From Hydractinia symbiolongicarpus (taxonomy: Eukaryota; Cnidaria; Hydrozoa; Anthoathecata; Hydractiniidae), in the NCBI RefSeq assembly GCF_029227915.1, contig NC_079885.1, positions 28,523,001 to 28,587,000 on the forward strand: 64,000 nucleotides of DNA. The letters run 5' to 3'. How positions within the stretch are numbered: the stretch's first letter is position 1; each line of letters begins with the position of its first letter. Position numbers and translations under genes: made by a program. The notes under the pieces were generated by a model. The model had not been told where the DNA came from and did not search any database. It worked only from the letters and a program-made list of their open reading frames with translations. This document shows positions 23,901 through 36,350 of the stretch, in pieces.

Positions 23901-24685
23901 AGGTATCAGTCCGTTTCAACTACAACGGTTACGTCACATATCCGTACCAACATGTATTTAGTGATATTTTTCCGATATTACTAAGTTGCATTGCTTTTGA
24001 CAGTGAAACGATTGCCTGTGGGACTTAATTGAAGTGATTCTGGACTGTGACCTTATAAATGTAATAGATGAGACAATTGGATTACAAGGAATGACATTCT
24101 TCATAATTTGACATGATTTCTGGAATTCAGCGATTACACTCGGCCCTATGGTAGCGCTTCACTTAAACATTTATATAAAATAAGTCATTTTTTTACTGTG
24201 GGACCAATCCTAGCCGTTATCGGGCGCTGAAGAAATAGAAACAGTTTTAAAAACTACATTTCAATGAGTTTCTAACGGTATAAATCCGTTTGAGTTACAA
24301 CGGTTGCGTCACATATTCGTACCAACATGTATTTAGCGATAGTATTCGGATATTACAAGGATGTATCGCTTTTAACAGTAAAACGATGGACTGTGGGACT
24401 TAATTGAACTTATTTTGGACTGTGACCTTATAAATGTGATAAGTGAGACAATTGGATTCCAAGGAATAACATTCTTCTTAATTTGACATGATTGCTGCAA
24501 TTCAGCGATTACACTCGGCCCAATGGTAGCGCTTCACTTAAAAATTTAGATAAAATAAGTCATTTTTTACTGTGGGAACAATCCTAGCCATTAGCGCGCG
24601 CTGAAGAAATAGAGACAGTTTCAAATACTACATTTCATTGACTTTCTAAACGTATCAGTCCGTTTCAACTGCAACGGTTACGTCA
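20945..24685 (+). repeat. HOR-B: two complete tandem copies
   Basis: Starts at 20945, 21318, 21692, 22066 and 22441, then at 22815, 23189, 23563, 23937 and 24312. The first copy is 1,870 bp because its first monomer has lost one T from GATTTTTTTCC; the second is 1,871 bp. Comparing the monomer at 20945 with 11216 I saw only two differences. The left counterpart has one and a third copies here, so this array has gained most of a unit, or the left one lost it. Confidence 0.94.
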
Positions 24686-26962
24686 CATAATCGTACCAAC
24701 ATGTATTTAGTGATTTTTTTCCGATATTACTAAGTTGTATTGCTTTTGACAGTGAAACGATTGCCTGTGGGACTTAATTGAAGTGATTCTGGACTGTGAC
24801 CTTATGAATGTGATAGATGAGCCAATTGGATTCCAAGGAATAACATTCTTCTTAATTTGACATGATTTCTGGAATTCAGCGATTACACTCGGTCCAATGG
24901 TAGCGCCTCACTTAAAAATTTTCATAAAATAAGTCATTTTTTACTGTGGGACCAATCCTAGCCGTTAGTGCGCGCTGAAGAAATAGAGACAGTTTCAAAT
25001 ACTACATTTCATTGACTTTCTAACGGTATCAGTCCATTTCAACTACAACGGTTACGTCACATATTCGTACCAACATGTATTTAGTGATTTTTTCCCGATA
25101 TTACTAAGTTGTATTGCTTTTGACAGTGAAACGATTGCCTGTGGGACTTACTTGAAGTGATTCTGGACTGTGACCTTATTAATGTGATAGATGAGCCAAT
25201 TGGATTCCAAGGAATAACATTCATCTTAATTTGACATGATTTCTGGAAATTCTCACGGTTACGTCACATATTCGTACCAACATGTATTTAGTGATATTTT
25301 TCCGATATTACTAAGTTGCATTGCTTTTGACAGTGAAACGATTGCCTGTGGGACTTACTTGAAGTGATTCTGGACTGTGACCTTATTAATGTGATAGATG
25401 AGCCAATTGGATTCCAAGGAATAACATTCATCTTAATTTGACATGATTTCTGGAAATTCTCACGGTTACGTCACATATTCGTACCAACATGTATTTAGTG
25501 ATTTTTTTCCGATATTACTAAGTTGTATTGCTTTTGAAAACGATGGACTGTGGGACTTAATTGAACTTATTTTGGACTGTGACCTTATAAATGTGATAAG
25601 TGAGACAATTGGATTCCAAGGAATAACATTCTTCTTAATTTGATATGATTGCTGCAATTCAGCGATTACACTCGGCCCTATGGTAGCGCTTCACTTAAAA
25701 ATTTATACAAAATAAGTCACTTTTTACGGTGGGACGAATCCTGGCCGTTAGCACGCGCTGAATAAATAGGAACAGTTTCAAAGACTACATTTCATTGACT
25801 TTCTGTCGGTATAAATCCGTTTGAGTTACAACGGTTGCGTCACATATTCGTACCAACATGTATTTAGTGATTTTTTTCCGATATTACTAAGTTGTATTGC
25901 TTTTGACAGTGAAACGATTGCCTGTGGGACTTAATTGAAGTGATTCTGGACTGTGACCTTATTAATGTGATAGATGAGCCAATTGGATTCCAAGGAATAA
26001 CATTCTTCTTAATTTGACATGATTTCTGGAATTCAGCGATTACACTCGGCCCAATGGTAGCGCTTCACTTAAAAATTTAGATAAAATAAGTCATTTTTTA
26101 TTGTGGCACCAATCCTAGCCGTTAGCGCGCGCTGAAGAATTAGAGACAGTTTCAAATACTACATTTTATTGACTTTCTAAAGGTATCAGTCCGTTTCAAC
26201 TACAACGGTTACGTCACATATCCGTACCAACATGTATTTAGTGATATTTTTCCGATATTACTAAGTTGCATTGCTTTTGACAGTGAAAAGATTGCCTGTG
26301 GGACTTAATTGAAGTGATTCCGGACTGTGACCTTAATGTAATAGATGAGACAATTGGATTACAAGGAATAACATTCTTTATAATTTGACATAATTTCTGG
26401 AATTCAGCGATTACACTCGGCCCTATGGTAGCGCTTCACTTAAACATTTATATAAAATAAGTCATTTTTTCACTGTGGGACCAATCCTAGCCGTTATCGG
26501 GAGCTGAAGAAATAGAGACAGTTTCAAAAACTACATTTCATTGACTTTCTAACGGTGTCAATTCGCTTAACTTACAACGGTTGCGTCACGTATTCGTACC
26601 AACATGTATTTAGTGATTCTTTTCCGATATTACTAAGTTGTATTGCTTTTGACAGTGAAACGATTGCCTGTGGGACTTAATTGAAGTGATTCTGGACTGT
26701 GACCTTATTAATGTGATAGATGAGCCAATTGGATTCCAAGGAATAACATTCCTCTTAATTTGACATGATTTCTGGAATTCAGCGATTACACTCGGCCCAA
26801 TGGTAGCGCTTCACTTAAAAATTTAGATAGAATAAGTCATTTTTTATTGTGGGACCAATCCTAGCCGTTAGCGCGCGTTGAAGAAATAGAGGCAGTTTCA
26901 AAAACTACATTTCAATGACTTTCTAACGGTATCAGTCCGTTTGAGTTACAACGGTTGCGTCA
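24686..26962 (+). repeat. D block with two consecutive truncated monomers
   Basis: Starts at 24686, 25060 (207), 25267 (207), 25474 (369), 25843, 26217 and 26589. Markers include ACTCGGTCCAATGG with GCGCCTCAC in the first, CAGTCCATTTCAAC before the truncated pair, CACTTTTTACGGTGGG after it, GACCTTAATGTAATAG (a 4-bp loss) at 26217, and GTCAATTCGCTTAAC before 26589. The first monomers reappear at 34071, 36351 and 39003, the last at 37139 and 39791. The last monomer is a chimera that leads into HOR-A. Confidence 0.92.
25060..25473 (+). repeat. Tandem pair of 207-bp truncated monomers
   Basis: Two 207-bp units in a row. The first has GATTTTTTCCCG and GTTGTATTGC; the second has GATATTTTTCCG and GTTGCATTGC. 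The second therefore has a start like the CATATCCG-type monomers but the same truncation junction. A crossover between a truncated and a full monomer inside the proximal 150 bp would explain it. The pair recurs at 34445, 36725 and 39377. Confidence 0.92.
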
Positions 26963-28455
26963 CATATTCGTACCAACATGTATTAAGTGATATTTTTCTG
27001 GTAATACTAGGCTGCATCGCTTTTAACAGTGAAACGATTGACTGTGGGACTTAATTGAACTGATTTTGGACTGTGACTTTATAAATGTGATAAGTGAGAC
27101 AATTGGACCCAACAAATAACATTCTTCTTAATTTGACATGATTGCTGGAATTTATCGATTTCACTGGGCGCTGTGGTAGCGCTTTATATAAAAGTTTAGA
27201 TAAATAAGTCATTTTGTACTGTGGGACCAATCCTAGCCGTTAGCACGCGCTGAAGAAATAGAAACATTTTCAAAAACTACATTTCATTGACTTTCTAACG
27301 GTGTCAATCCGCTTAAGTTACATCGGTTGCGTCACGTATTCGTACCAACAAGTACTTAGTGATTTTTTCCCGATATTACTAAGTTGTATTGCTTTTGACA
27401 GTGAAACGATTGACTGTGGGACTTAATTGAACTGATATTGGACTTTGACCTCATAAATGAGATAAATGAGACAATTGGACCCAAGGAACAACATTCTTCT
27501 TAATTTGACATGATTGCTGCAATTCAGCGATTACACTCGGCCCAATGTTAGCGCTTCACTTAAAAATTTAGATAAAATAAGTCATTTTTTACTGTGGGAC
27601 CAATCCTAGCTGTTTGCGCGCGCTGAAGAAATAGAGACAGTTTCAAATACTACATTTCATTGACTTTCTAAAGGTATCAGTCCGTTTGAACTACAACGGT
27701 TACGTCACATATTCGTACCAACATGTATTTAGTGATTTTTTTCCGATATTACTAAGTTGTATTGCTTTTGACAGTGAAACGATTGCCTGTGGGACTTAAC
27801 TGAAGTGATTCTGGACTGTGACCTTATTAATGTGATAGATGAGCCAATTGGATTCCAAGGAATAACATTCTTCTTAATTTGACATGATTTCTGGAATTCA
27901 GCGATTACACTCGGCCCTATGGTAGCGCTTCACTTAAAAATTTATATAAAATAAGTCATTTTTTTACTGTGGGACCAATCCTAGCCGTTATCGCGCGCTG
28001 AAGAAATAGAAACAGTTTTAAAAATTACATTTCAATGACTTTCTAGCGGTATAAATCCGTTTGAGTTACAACGGTTGCGTCACATATTTGTACCAACATG
28101 TATTTAGCGATAGTATTCGGATATTACTAGGATGCATCGCTTTTAACAGTGAAACGATGGACTGTGGGACTTAATTAAACTTCTTTTAGATTGTGACCTT
28201 ATAAATGTGATAAGTGAGACAATTGGACCCAGGAAATAATATTCTTCTTACCTTGACATGATTGCTGGAATTTACCGATTTTACTGGGCGCTGTGGTAGC
28301 GCTTCATTTTAAAATTTTCATAAAATAAGTCCTTTTTTACTGTGGGACCAATCCTAGCCGTTAGTGCGCGCTGAAGAAATAGAGACAGTTTCAAATACTA
28401 CATTTCATTGACTTTCTAACGGTATCAGTCCGTTTCAACTACAACGGTTACGTCA
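26963..28455 (+). repeat. HOR-A, distant copy (1,493 bp)
   Basis: Starts at 26963, 27335, 27708 and 28083, giving exactly the same 1,493-bp length and monomer order as 373-1865. The distal end of the fourth monomer has GTTAGTGCGCGCTGAAG and runs into the truncated cassette, as at 13836. About 24 kb separates it from the left copies, so a large block move is implied. Confidence 0.93.
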
Positions 28456-28662
28456 CATATTCGTACCAACATGTATTTAGTGATTTTTTTCCGATATTAC
28501 TAAGTTGTATTGCTTTTGACAGTGAAACAATTGCCTGTGGGACTTACTTGAAGTGATTCTGGACTGTGACCTTATTAATGTGATAGATGAGCCAATTGGA
28601 TTCCAAGGAATAACATTCATCTTAATTTGACAGGATTTCTGGAATTTCTCACGGTTACGTCA
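28456..28662 (+). repeat. 207-bp truncated monomer (ATTTCTC allele)
   Basis: Copy of 14209-14415 at a 14,247-bp offset, with a private GAAACAATTGCC; followed by the 341-bp monomer at 28663. Confidence 0.92.
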
Positions 28663-29751
28663 CATATTCGTACCAACATGTATTTAGTGATTTTTTTCCG
28701 ATATTACTAAGTTGTATTGCTTTTGAAAACGATGGACTGTGACCTTATAAATGTGATAAGTGAGACAATTGGATTCCAAGGAATAACATTCTTCTTAATT
28801 TGACAAGATTGCTGCAATTCAGCGATTACACTCGGCCCTATGGTAGCGCTTCACTTAAAAACTTATATAAAATAAGTCATTTTTTTATTGTGGGACCAAT
28901 CCTAGCCGTTAGTGCGCGCTGAAAAAATAGAGAAAGTTTCAAATACTACATTTCATTGACCTTCTAGCGGTATCAGTCCGTTTCAACTACAACGGTTACG
29001 TCACATATTCGTAGCAACATGTATTTAGTGATTTTTTTCCGATATTACTAAGTTGTATTGCTTTTGACAGTGAAACGATTGCCTGTGGGACTTAATTGAA
29101 GTGATTCTGGACTGTGACCTTATGAATGTGATAATTGAGCCAATTGGATTCCAAGGAATAACATTCTTCTTAATTTGACAAGATTGCTGCAATTCAGCGA
29201 TTACACTCGGCCCTATGGTAGCGCTTCACTTAAAAACTTATATAAAATAAGTCATTTTTTTATTGTGGGACCAATCCTAGCCGTTAGTGCGCGCTGAAAA
29301 AATAGAGAAAGTTTCAAATACTACATTTCATTGACCTTCTAGCGGTATCAGTCCGTTTCAACTACAACGGTTACGTCACATATTCGTAGCAACATGTATT
29401 TAGTGATTTTTTTCCGATATTACTAAGTTGTATTGCTTTTGACAGTGAAACGATTGCCTGTGGACTTAATTGAAGTGATTCTGGACTGTGACCTTATGAA
29501 TGTGATAATTGAGCCAATTGGATTCCAAGGAATAACATTCTTCTTAATTTGACATGATTGCTGCAAGTCACCGATTACACTCGGCCCAATGGTAGGGCTT
29601 CACTTAAAAATTTAGATAAAATAAGTCATTTTTTACTGTGGGACCAATCCTAGCCGTTAGCGCGCGCTGAAGAAATAGAGACAGTTTTAAATACTACATT
29701 TCATTGACTTTCTAAAGGTATCAGTCCGTTTTAACTACAACGGTTGCGTCA
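28456..29751 (+). repeat. Third copy of the truncated-monomer cassette
   Basis: Starts at 28456 (207), 28663 (341), 29004 and 29379. It matches 14209 at an offset of 14,247 bp. The last monomer has a one-base loss (CTGTGGACTTAATT) and then CTGCAAGTCACCG, as in 4654-5027, which the copy at 15132 lacks. It ends with TTTTAACTAC, typical of HOR-B. Confidence 0.92.
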
Positions 29752-30499
29752 CATATTCGTACCAACATGTATTTAGCGATAGTATTCGGATATTACAAGG
29801 ATGTATCGCTTTTAACAGTAAAACGATGGACTGTGGGACTTAATTGAACTTATTTTGGACTGTGACCTTATAAATGTGATAAGTGAGACAATTGGATTCC
29901 AAGGAATAACATTCTTCTTAATTTGACATGATTGCTGCAATTCAGCGATTACACTCGGCCCAATGGTAGCGCTTCACTTAAAAATTTAAATAAAATAAGT
30001 CATTTTTTACTGTGGGAACAATCCTAGCCATTAGCGCGCGCTGAAGAAATAGAGACAGTTTCAAATACTACATTTCATTGACTTTCTAAAGGTATCAGTC
30101 CGTTTCAACTACAACGGTTACGTCACATATTCGTACCAACATGTATTTAGTGATTTTTTTCCGATATTACTAAGTTGTATTGCTTTTGACAGTGAAACGA
30201 TTGCCCGTGGGACTTAATTGAAGTGATTCTGGACTGTGACCTTATTAATGTGATAATTGAGCCAATTGGATTCCAAGGAATAACATTCTTCTTAATTTGA
30301 CATGATTGCTGCAAGTCACCGATTACACTCGGCCCAATGGTAGGGCTTCACTTAAAAATTTAGATAAAATAAGTCATTTTTTACTGTGGGACCAATCCTA
30401 GCCGTTAGCGCGCGCTGAAGAAATAGAGACAGTTTTAAATACTACATTTCATTGACTTTCTGTCGGTATAAATCCGTTTGAGTTACAACGGTTGCGTCA
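29752..30499 (+). repeat. Two mosaic monomers
   Basis: The monomer at 29752 is the class I fifth monomer of HOR-B (GATAGTATTCGG, ACAAGGATG, GGGAACAATCC). The monomer at 30126 starts like the linker monomer (TTGCCCGTGGG), changes to CTGCAAGTCACCG with GGGCTTCAC in the middle, and ends like the linker (TTTCTGTCGGTATAAATCC). It looks like the product of at least two exchanges or a conversion tract. Confidence 0.85.
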
Positions 30500-32199
30500 C
30501 ACATTCGTACCAACATGTATTTAGTGATTTTTTTCCGATATTACTAAGTTGTATTGCTTTTGACAGTGAAACGATTGCCTGTGGGACTTAATTGAAGTGA
30601 TTCTGGACTGTGACCTTATTAATGTGATAGATGAGCCAATTGGATTCCAAGGAATAACATTCTTCTTAATTTGACATGATTTCTGGAATTCAGCGATTAC
30701 ACTCGGCCCAATGGTAGCGCTTCACTTAAAAATTTAAATCAAATAAGTCATTTTTTATTGTGGCACCAACCCTAGCCGTTAGCGCGCGCTGAAGAATTAG
30801 GGACAGTTTCAAATACTACATTTCATTGACTTTCTAAAGGTATCAGTCCGTTTCAACTACAACGGTTACGTCACATATCCGTACCAACATGTATTTAGTG
30901 ATATTTTTCCGATTATACTAAGTTGCATTGCTTTTGACAGTGAAACGATTGCCTGTGAGACTTAATTGAAGTGATTCTGGACTGTGACCTTATAAATGTA
31001 ATAGATGAGACAATTGGATTACAAGGAATAACATTCTTCATAATTTGACATGATTTCTGGAATTCAGCGATTACACTCGGCCCTATGGTAGCGCTTCACT
31101 TAAACATTTATATAAAATAAGTCATTTTTTTACTGTGGGACCAATCCTAGCCGTTATCGGGCGCTGAAGAAATAGAAACAGTTTTAAAAACTACATTTCA
31201 ATGACTTTCTAACGGTATAAATCCGTTTGAGTTACAACGGTTGCGTCACATATTCGCACCAACATGTATTTAGCGATATTATTCGGATATTACTAGGATG
31301 TATCGCTTTTAACAGTAAAACGATGGACTGTGGGACTTAATTGAACTTATTTTGGACTGTGACCTTATAAATGTGATAAGTGAGACAATTGGATTCCAAG
31401 GAATAACATTCTTCTTAATTTGACATGATTGCTGCAATTCAGCGATTACACTCGGCCCAATGGTAACATTTCACTTAAAAATTTAGATAAAATAAGTCAT
31501 TTTTTACTGTGGGACCAATCCTAGCCGTTAGCGCGCGCTGAAGAAATAGAGACAGTTTCAAATACTACATTTCATTGACTTTCTAAAGGTATCAGTCCGT
31601 TTCAACTACAACGGTTACGTCACATATTCGTACCAACATGTATTTAGTGATTTTTTTCCGATATTACTAAGTTGTATTGCTTTTGACAGTGAAACGATTG
31701 CCTGTGGGACTTAATTGAAGTGATTCTGGACTGTGACCTTATTAATGTGATAGATGAGCCAATTGGATTCCAAGGAATAACATTCATCTTAATTTGACAT
31801 GATTTCTGGAAATTCTCACGGTTACGTCACATATTCGTACCAACATGTATTTAGTGATTTTTTTCCGATATTACTAAGTTGTGTTGCTTTTGAAAACGAT
31901 GGACTGTGGGACTTAATTGAACTTATTTTGGACTGTGATCTTATAAATGTGATAAGTGAGACAATTGGATTCCAAGGAATAACATTCTTCTTAATTTGAC
32001 ATGATTGCTGCAATTCAGCGATTACACTCGGCCCTATGGTAGCGCTTCACTTAAAAACTTATATAAAATAAGTCATTTTTTTACTGTGGGACCAATCCTA
32101 GCCGCTAGTGCGCGCTGAAAAAATAGAGACAGTTTCAAATACTACATTTCATTGACTTTGTAGCGGTATCAGTCCGTTTCAACTACAACGGTTACGTCA
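30500..32199 (+). repeat. C block, third lineage, one monomer missing
   Basis: Starts at 30500 (CACATTCG variant), 30874, 31249, 31623 (207) and 31830 (370). It matches 18872 onward at an offset of 11,628 bp up to 31623, then 11,255 bp. The 373-bp difference equals the GTGGGGTTAATT monomer at 19995, which is absent here. Confidence 0.92.
31623..31829 (+). repeat. 207-bp truncated monomer (AAATTCTC allele)
   Basis: Equivalent to 20368, but its start is CATATTCG rather than CATAATCG. The CATAATCG start was lost with the deletion of the preceding monomer, which points to a crossover inside the shared proximal region. Confidence 0.9.
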
Positions 32200-34070
32200 C
32201 ATATTCGTACCAACATGTATTTAGTGATTTTTTTCCGATATTACTAAGTTGTATTGCTTTTGACAGTGAAACGATTGCCTGTGGGACTTAATTGATGTGA
32301 TTCTGGACTGTGACCTTATGAATGTGATAATTGAGCCAATTGGATTCCAAGGAATAACATTCTTCTTAATTTGACATGATTGCTGCAATTCAGCGATTAC
32401 ACTCGGCCCAATGGTAGGGCTTCAGTTAAAAATTTAGATAAAATAAGTCATTTTTTACTGTGGGACCAATCCTAGCCGTTAGCGCGCGCTGAAGAAATAG
32501 AGACAGTTTTAAATACTACATTTCATTGACTTTCTAAAGGTATCAGTCCGTTTTAACTACAACGGTTACGTCACATATTCGTACCAACATGTATTTAGTG
32601 ATTTTTTTCCGATATTACTAAGTTGTAATGCTTTTGACAGTGAAACGATTGCCTGTGGGACTTACTTGAAGTGATTCTGGACTGTGACCTTATTAATGTG
32701 ATAGATGAGCCAATTGGATTCCAAGGAATAACATTCATCTTAATTTGACATGATTTCTGGAATTCAGCGATTACACTCGGCCCAATGGTAGGGCTTCACT
32801 TAAAAATTTAGATAAAATAAGTCATTTTTTACTGTGGGACCAACCCTAGCCGTTAGCGCGCGCTGAAGAAATAGAGACAGTTTCAAATACTACATTTCAT
32901 TGACTTTCTAAAGGTATCAGTCCGTTTGAACTACAACGGTTACGTCACATATTCGTACCAACATGTATTTAGTGATTTTTTTCCGATATTACTAAGTTGT
33001 ATTGCTTTTGACAGTGAAACGATTGCCTGTGGGACTTAATTAGAGTGATTCTGGACTGTGACCTTATTAATGTGTTAGATGAGCCAATTGGATTCCAAGG
33101 AATAACATTCTTCTTAATTTGACATGATTTCTGGAATTCAGCAATTACACTCGGCCCAATGGTAGCGCTTCACTTAAAAATTTAAATAAAATAAGTCATT
33201 TTTTATTGTGGCACAAATCCTAGCCGTTAGCGCGCGCTGAAGAATTAGAGACAGTTTCAAATACTACATTTCATTGACTTTCTAAAGGTATCAGTCCGTT
33301 TCAACTACAACGGTTACGTCACATATCCGTACCAACATGTATTTAGTGATATTTTTCCGATATTACTAAGTTGCATTGCTTTTGACAGTGAAACGATTGC
33401 CTGTGGGACTTAATTGAAGTGATTCTGGACTGTGACCTTATAAATGTAATAGATGAGACAATTGGATTACAAGGAATGACATTCTTCATAATTTGACATG
33501 ATTTCTGGAATTCAGCGATTACACTCGGCCCTATGGTAGCGCTTCACTTAAACATTTATATAAAATAAGTCATTTTTTTACTGTGGGACCAATCCTAGCC
33601 GTTATCGGGCGCTGAAGAAATAGAAACAGTTTTAAAAACTACATTTCAATGAGTTTCTAACGGTATAAATCCGTTTGAGTTACAACGGTTGCGTCACATA
33701 TTCGTACCAACATGTATTTAGCGATAGTATTCGGATATTACAAGGATGTATCGCTTTTAACAGTAAAACGATGGACTGTGGGACTTAATTGAACTTATTT
33801 TGGACTGTGACCTTATAAATGTGATAAGTGAGACAATTGGATTCCAAGGAATAACATTCTTCTTAATTTGACATGATTGCTGCAATTCAGCGATTACACT
33901 CGGCCCAATGGTAGCGCTTCACTTAAAAATTTAGATAAAATAAGTCATTTTTTACTGTGGGAACAATCCTAGCCATTAGCGCGCGCTGAAGAAATAGAGA
34001 CAGTTTCAAATACTACATTTCATTGACTTTCTAAACGTATCAATCCGTTTCAACTGCAACGGTTACGTCA
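32200..34070 (+). repeat. HOR-B copy (1,871 bp)
   Basis: Starts at 32200, 32574, 32948, 33322 and 33697. It matches 20945 onward at about 11,255 bp. Private changes include TTTGTAGCGG just upstream, ATGTGTTAGATG in the third monomer and CAGCAATTACAC. After 34071 the sequence enters the D block instead of starting another B copy. Confidence 0.93.
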
Positions 34071-36350
34071 CATAATCGTACCAACATGTATTTAGTGATT
34101 TTTTTCTGATATTACTAAGTTGTATTGCTTTTGACAGTGAAACGATTGCCTGTGGGACTTAATTGAAGTGATTCTGGACTGTGACCTTATGAATGTGATA
34201 GATGAGCCAATTGGATTCCAAGGAATAACATTCTTCTTAATTTGACATGATTTCTGGAATTCAGCGATTACACTCGGTCCAATGGTAGCGCCTCACTTAA
34301 AAATTTTCATAAAATAAGTCCTTTTTTACTGTGGGACCAATCCTAGCCGTTAGTGCGCGCTGAAGAAATAGAGACAGTTTCAAATACTACATTTCATTGA
34401 CTTTCTAACGGTATCAGTCCATTTCAACTACAACGGTTACGTCACATATTCGTACCAACATGTATTTAGTGATTTTTTTCCGATATTACTAAGTTGTATT
34501 GCTTTTGACAGTGAAACGATTGCCTGTGGGACTTACTTGAAGTGATTCTGGACTGTGACCTTATTAATGTGATAGATGAGCCAATTGGATTCCAAGGAAT
34601 AACATTCATCTTAATTTGACATGATTTCTGGAAATTCTCACGGTTACGTCACATATTCGTACCAACATGTATTTAGTGATATTTTTCCGATATTACTAAG
34701 TTGCATTGCTTTTGACAGTGAAACGATTGCCTGTGGGACTTACTTGAAGTGATTCTGGACTGTGACCTTATTAATGTGATAGATGAGCCAATTGGATTCC
34801 AAGGAATAACATTCATCTTAATTTGACATGATTTCTGGAAATTCTCACGGTTACGTCACATATTCGTACCAACATGTATTTAGTGATTTTTTTCCGATAT
34901 TACTAAGTTGTATTGCTTTTGAAAACGATGGACTGTGGGACTTAATTGAACTTATTTTGGACTGTGACCTTATAAATGTGATAAGTGAGACAATTGGATT
35001 CCAAGGAATAACATTCTTCTTAATTTGATATGATTGCTGCAATTCAGCGATTACACTCGGCCCTATGGTAGCGCTTCACTTAAAAATTTAGATAAAATAA
35101 GTCATTTTTTACTGTGGGACCAACCCTAGCCGTTAGCGCGCGCTGAAGAAATAGAGACAGTTTCAAATACTACATTTCATTGACTTTCTAAAGGTATCAG
35201 TCCGTTTGAACTACAACGGTTACGTCACATATTCGTACCAACATGTATTTAGTGATTTTTTTCCGATATTACTAAGTTGTATTGCTTTTGACAGTGAAAC
35301 GATTGCCTGTGGGACTTAATTAGAGTGATTCTGGACTGTGACCTTATTAATGTGATAGATGAGCCAATTGGATTCCAAGGAATAACATTCTTCTTAATTT
35401 GACATGATTTCTGGAATTCAGCGATTACACTCGGCCCAATGGTAGCGCTTCACTTAAAAATTTAAATAAAATAAGTCATTTTTTATTGTGGCACCAATCC
35501 TAGCCGTTAGCGCGCGCTGAAGAATTAGAGACAGTTTCAAATACTACATTTCATTGACTTTCTAAAGGTATCAGTCCGTTTCAACTACAACGGTTACGTC
35601 ACATATCCGTACCAACATGTATTTAGTGATATTTTTCCGATATTACTAAGTTGCATTGCTTTTGACAGTGAAACGATTGCCTGTGGGACTTAATTGAAGT
35701 GATTCTGGACTGTGACCTTATAAATGTAATAGATGAGACAATTGGATTACAAGGAATGACATTCTTCATAATTTGACATGATTTCTGGAATTCAGCGATT
35801 ACACTCGGCCCTATGGTAGCGCTTCACTTAAACATTTATATAAAATAAGTCATTTTTTTACCGTGGGACCAATCCTAGCCGTTATCGGGCGCTGAAGAAA
35901 TAGAAACAGTTTTAAAAACTACATTTCAATGAGTTTCTAACGGTATAAATCCGTTTGAGTTACAACGGTGGCGTCACATATTCGTACCAACATGTATTTA
36001 GCGATAGTATTCGGATATTACAAGGATGTATCGCTTTTAACAGTAAAACGATGGACTGTGGGACTTAATTGAACTTATTTTGGACTGTGACCTTATAAAT
36101 GTGATAAGTGAGACAATTGGATTCCAAGGAATAACATTCTTCTTAATTTGACATGATTGCTGCAATTCAGCGATTACACTCGGCCCAATGGTAGCGCTTC
36201 ACTTAAAAATTTAGATAAAATAAGTCATTTTTTACTGTGGGAACAATCCTAGCCATTAGCGCGCGCTGAAGAAATAGAGACAGTTTCAAATACTACATTT
36301 CATTGACTTTCTAAACGTATCAGTCCGTTTCAACTGCAACGGTTACGTCA
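34071..36350 (+). repeat. 2,280-bp HOR: D start plus HOR-B end
   Basis: Starts at 34071, 34445 (207), 34652 (207), 34859, 35228, 35602 and 35977. The first three and a half match 24686 at an offset of 9,385 bp. In 34859, near 35085, the expected TTATACAAAATAAG is replaced by TTAGATAAAATAAG and ACCAACCCTAG, and HOR-B follows to its fifth monomer. The next D start at 36351 is exactly 2,280 bp on. The unit is thus a fusion of D and B. Confidence 0.93.
34445..34858 (+). repeat. Tandem pair of 207-bp truncated monomers
   Basis: Copies of 25060 and 25267 at a 9,385-bp offset, with the AAATTCTC junction in both. The first has the full GATTTTTTTCCG rather than GATTTTTTCCCG. Followed by a CAGTG-deleted monomer, as everywhere else. 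Confidence 0.92.

Noticed and set aside
9143-24685. Assembly duplication explaining the 9,729-bp repeat
   Set aside because: The copies differ at scattered sites and by two single-monomer losses, which a pure artefact would not show. It cannot be excluded without read data.
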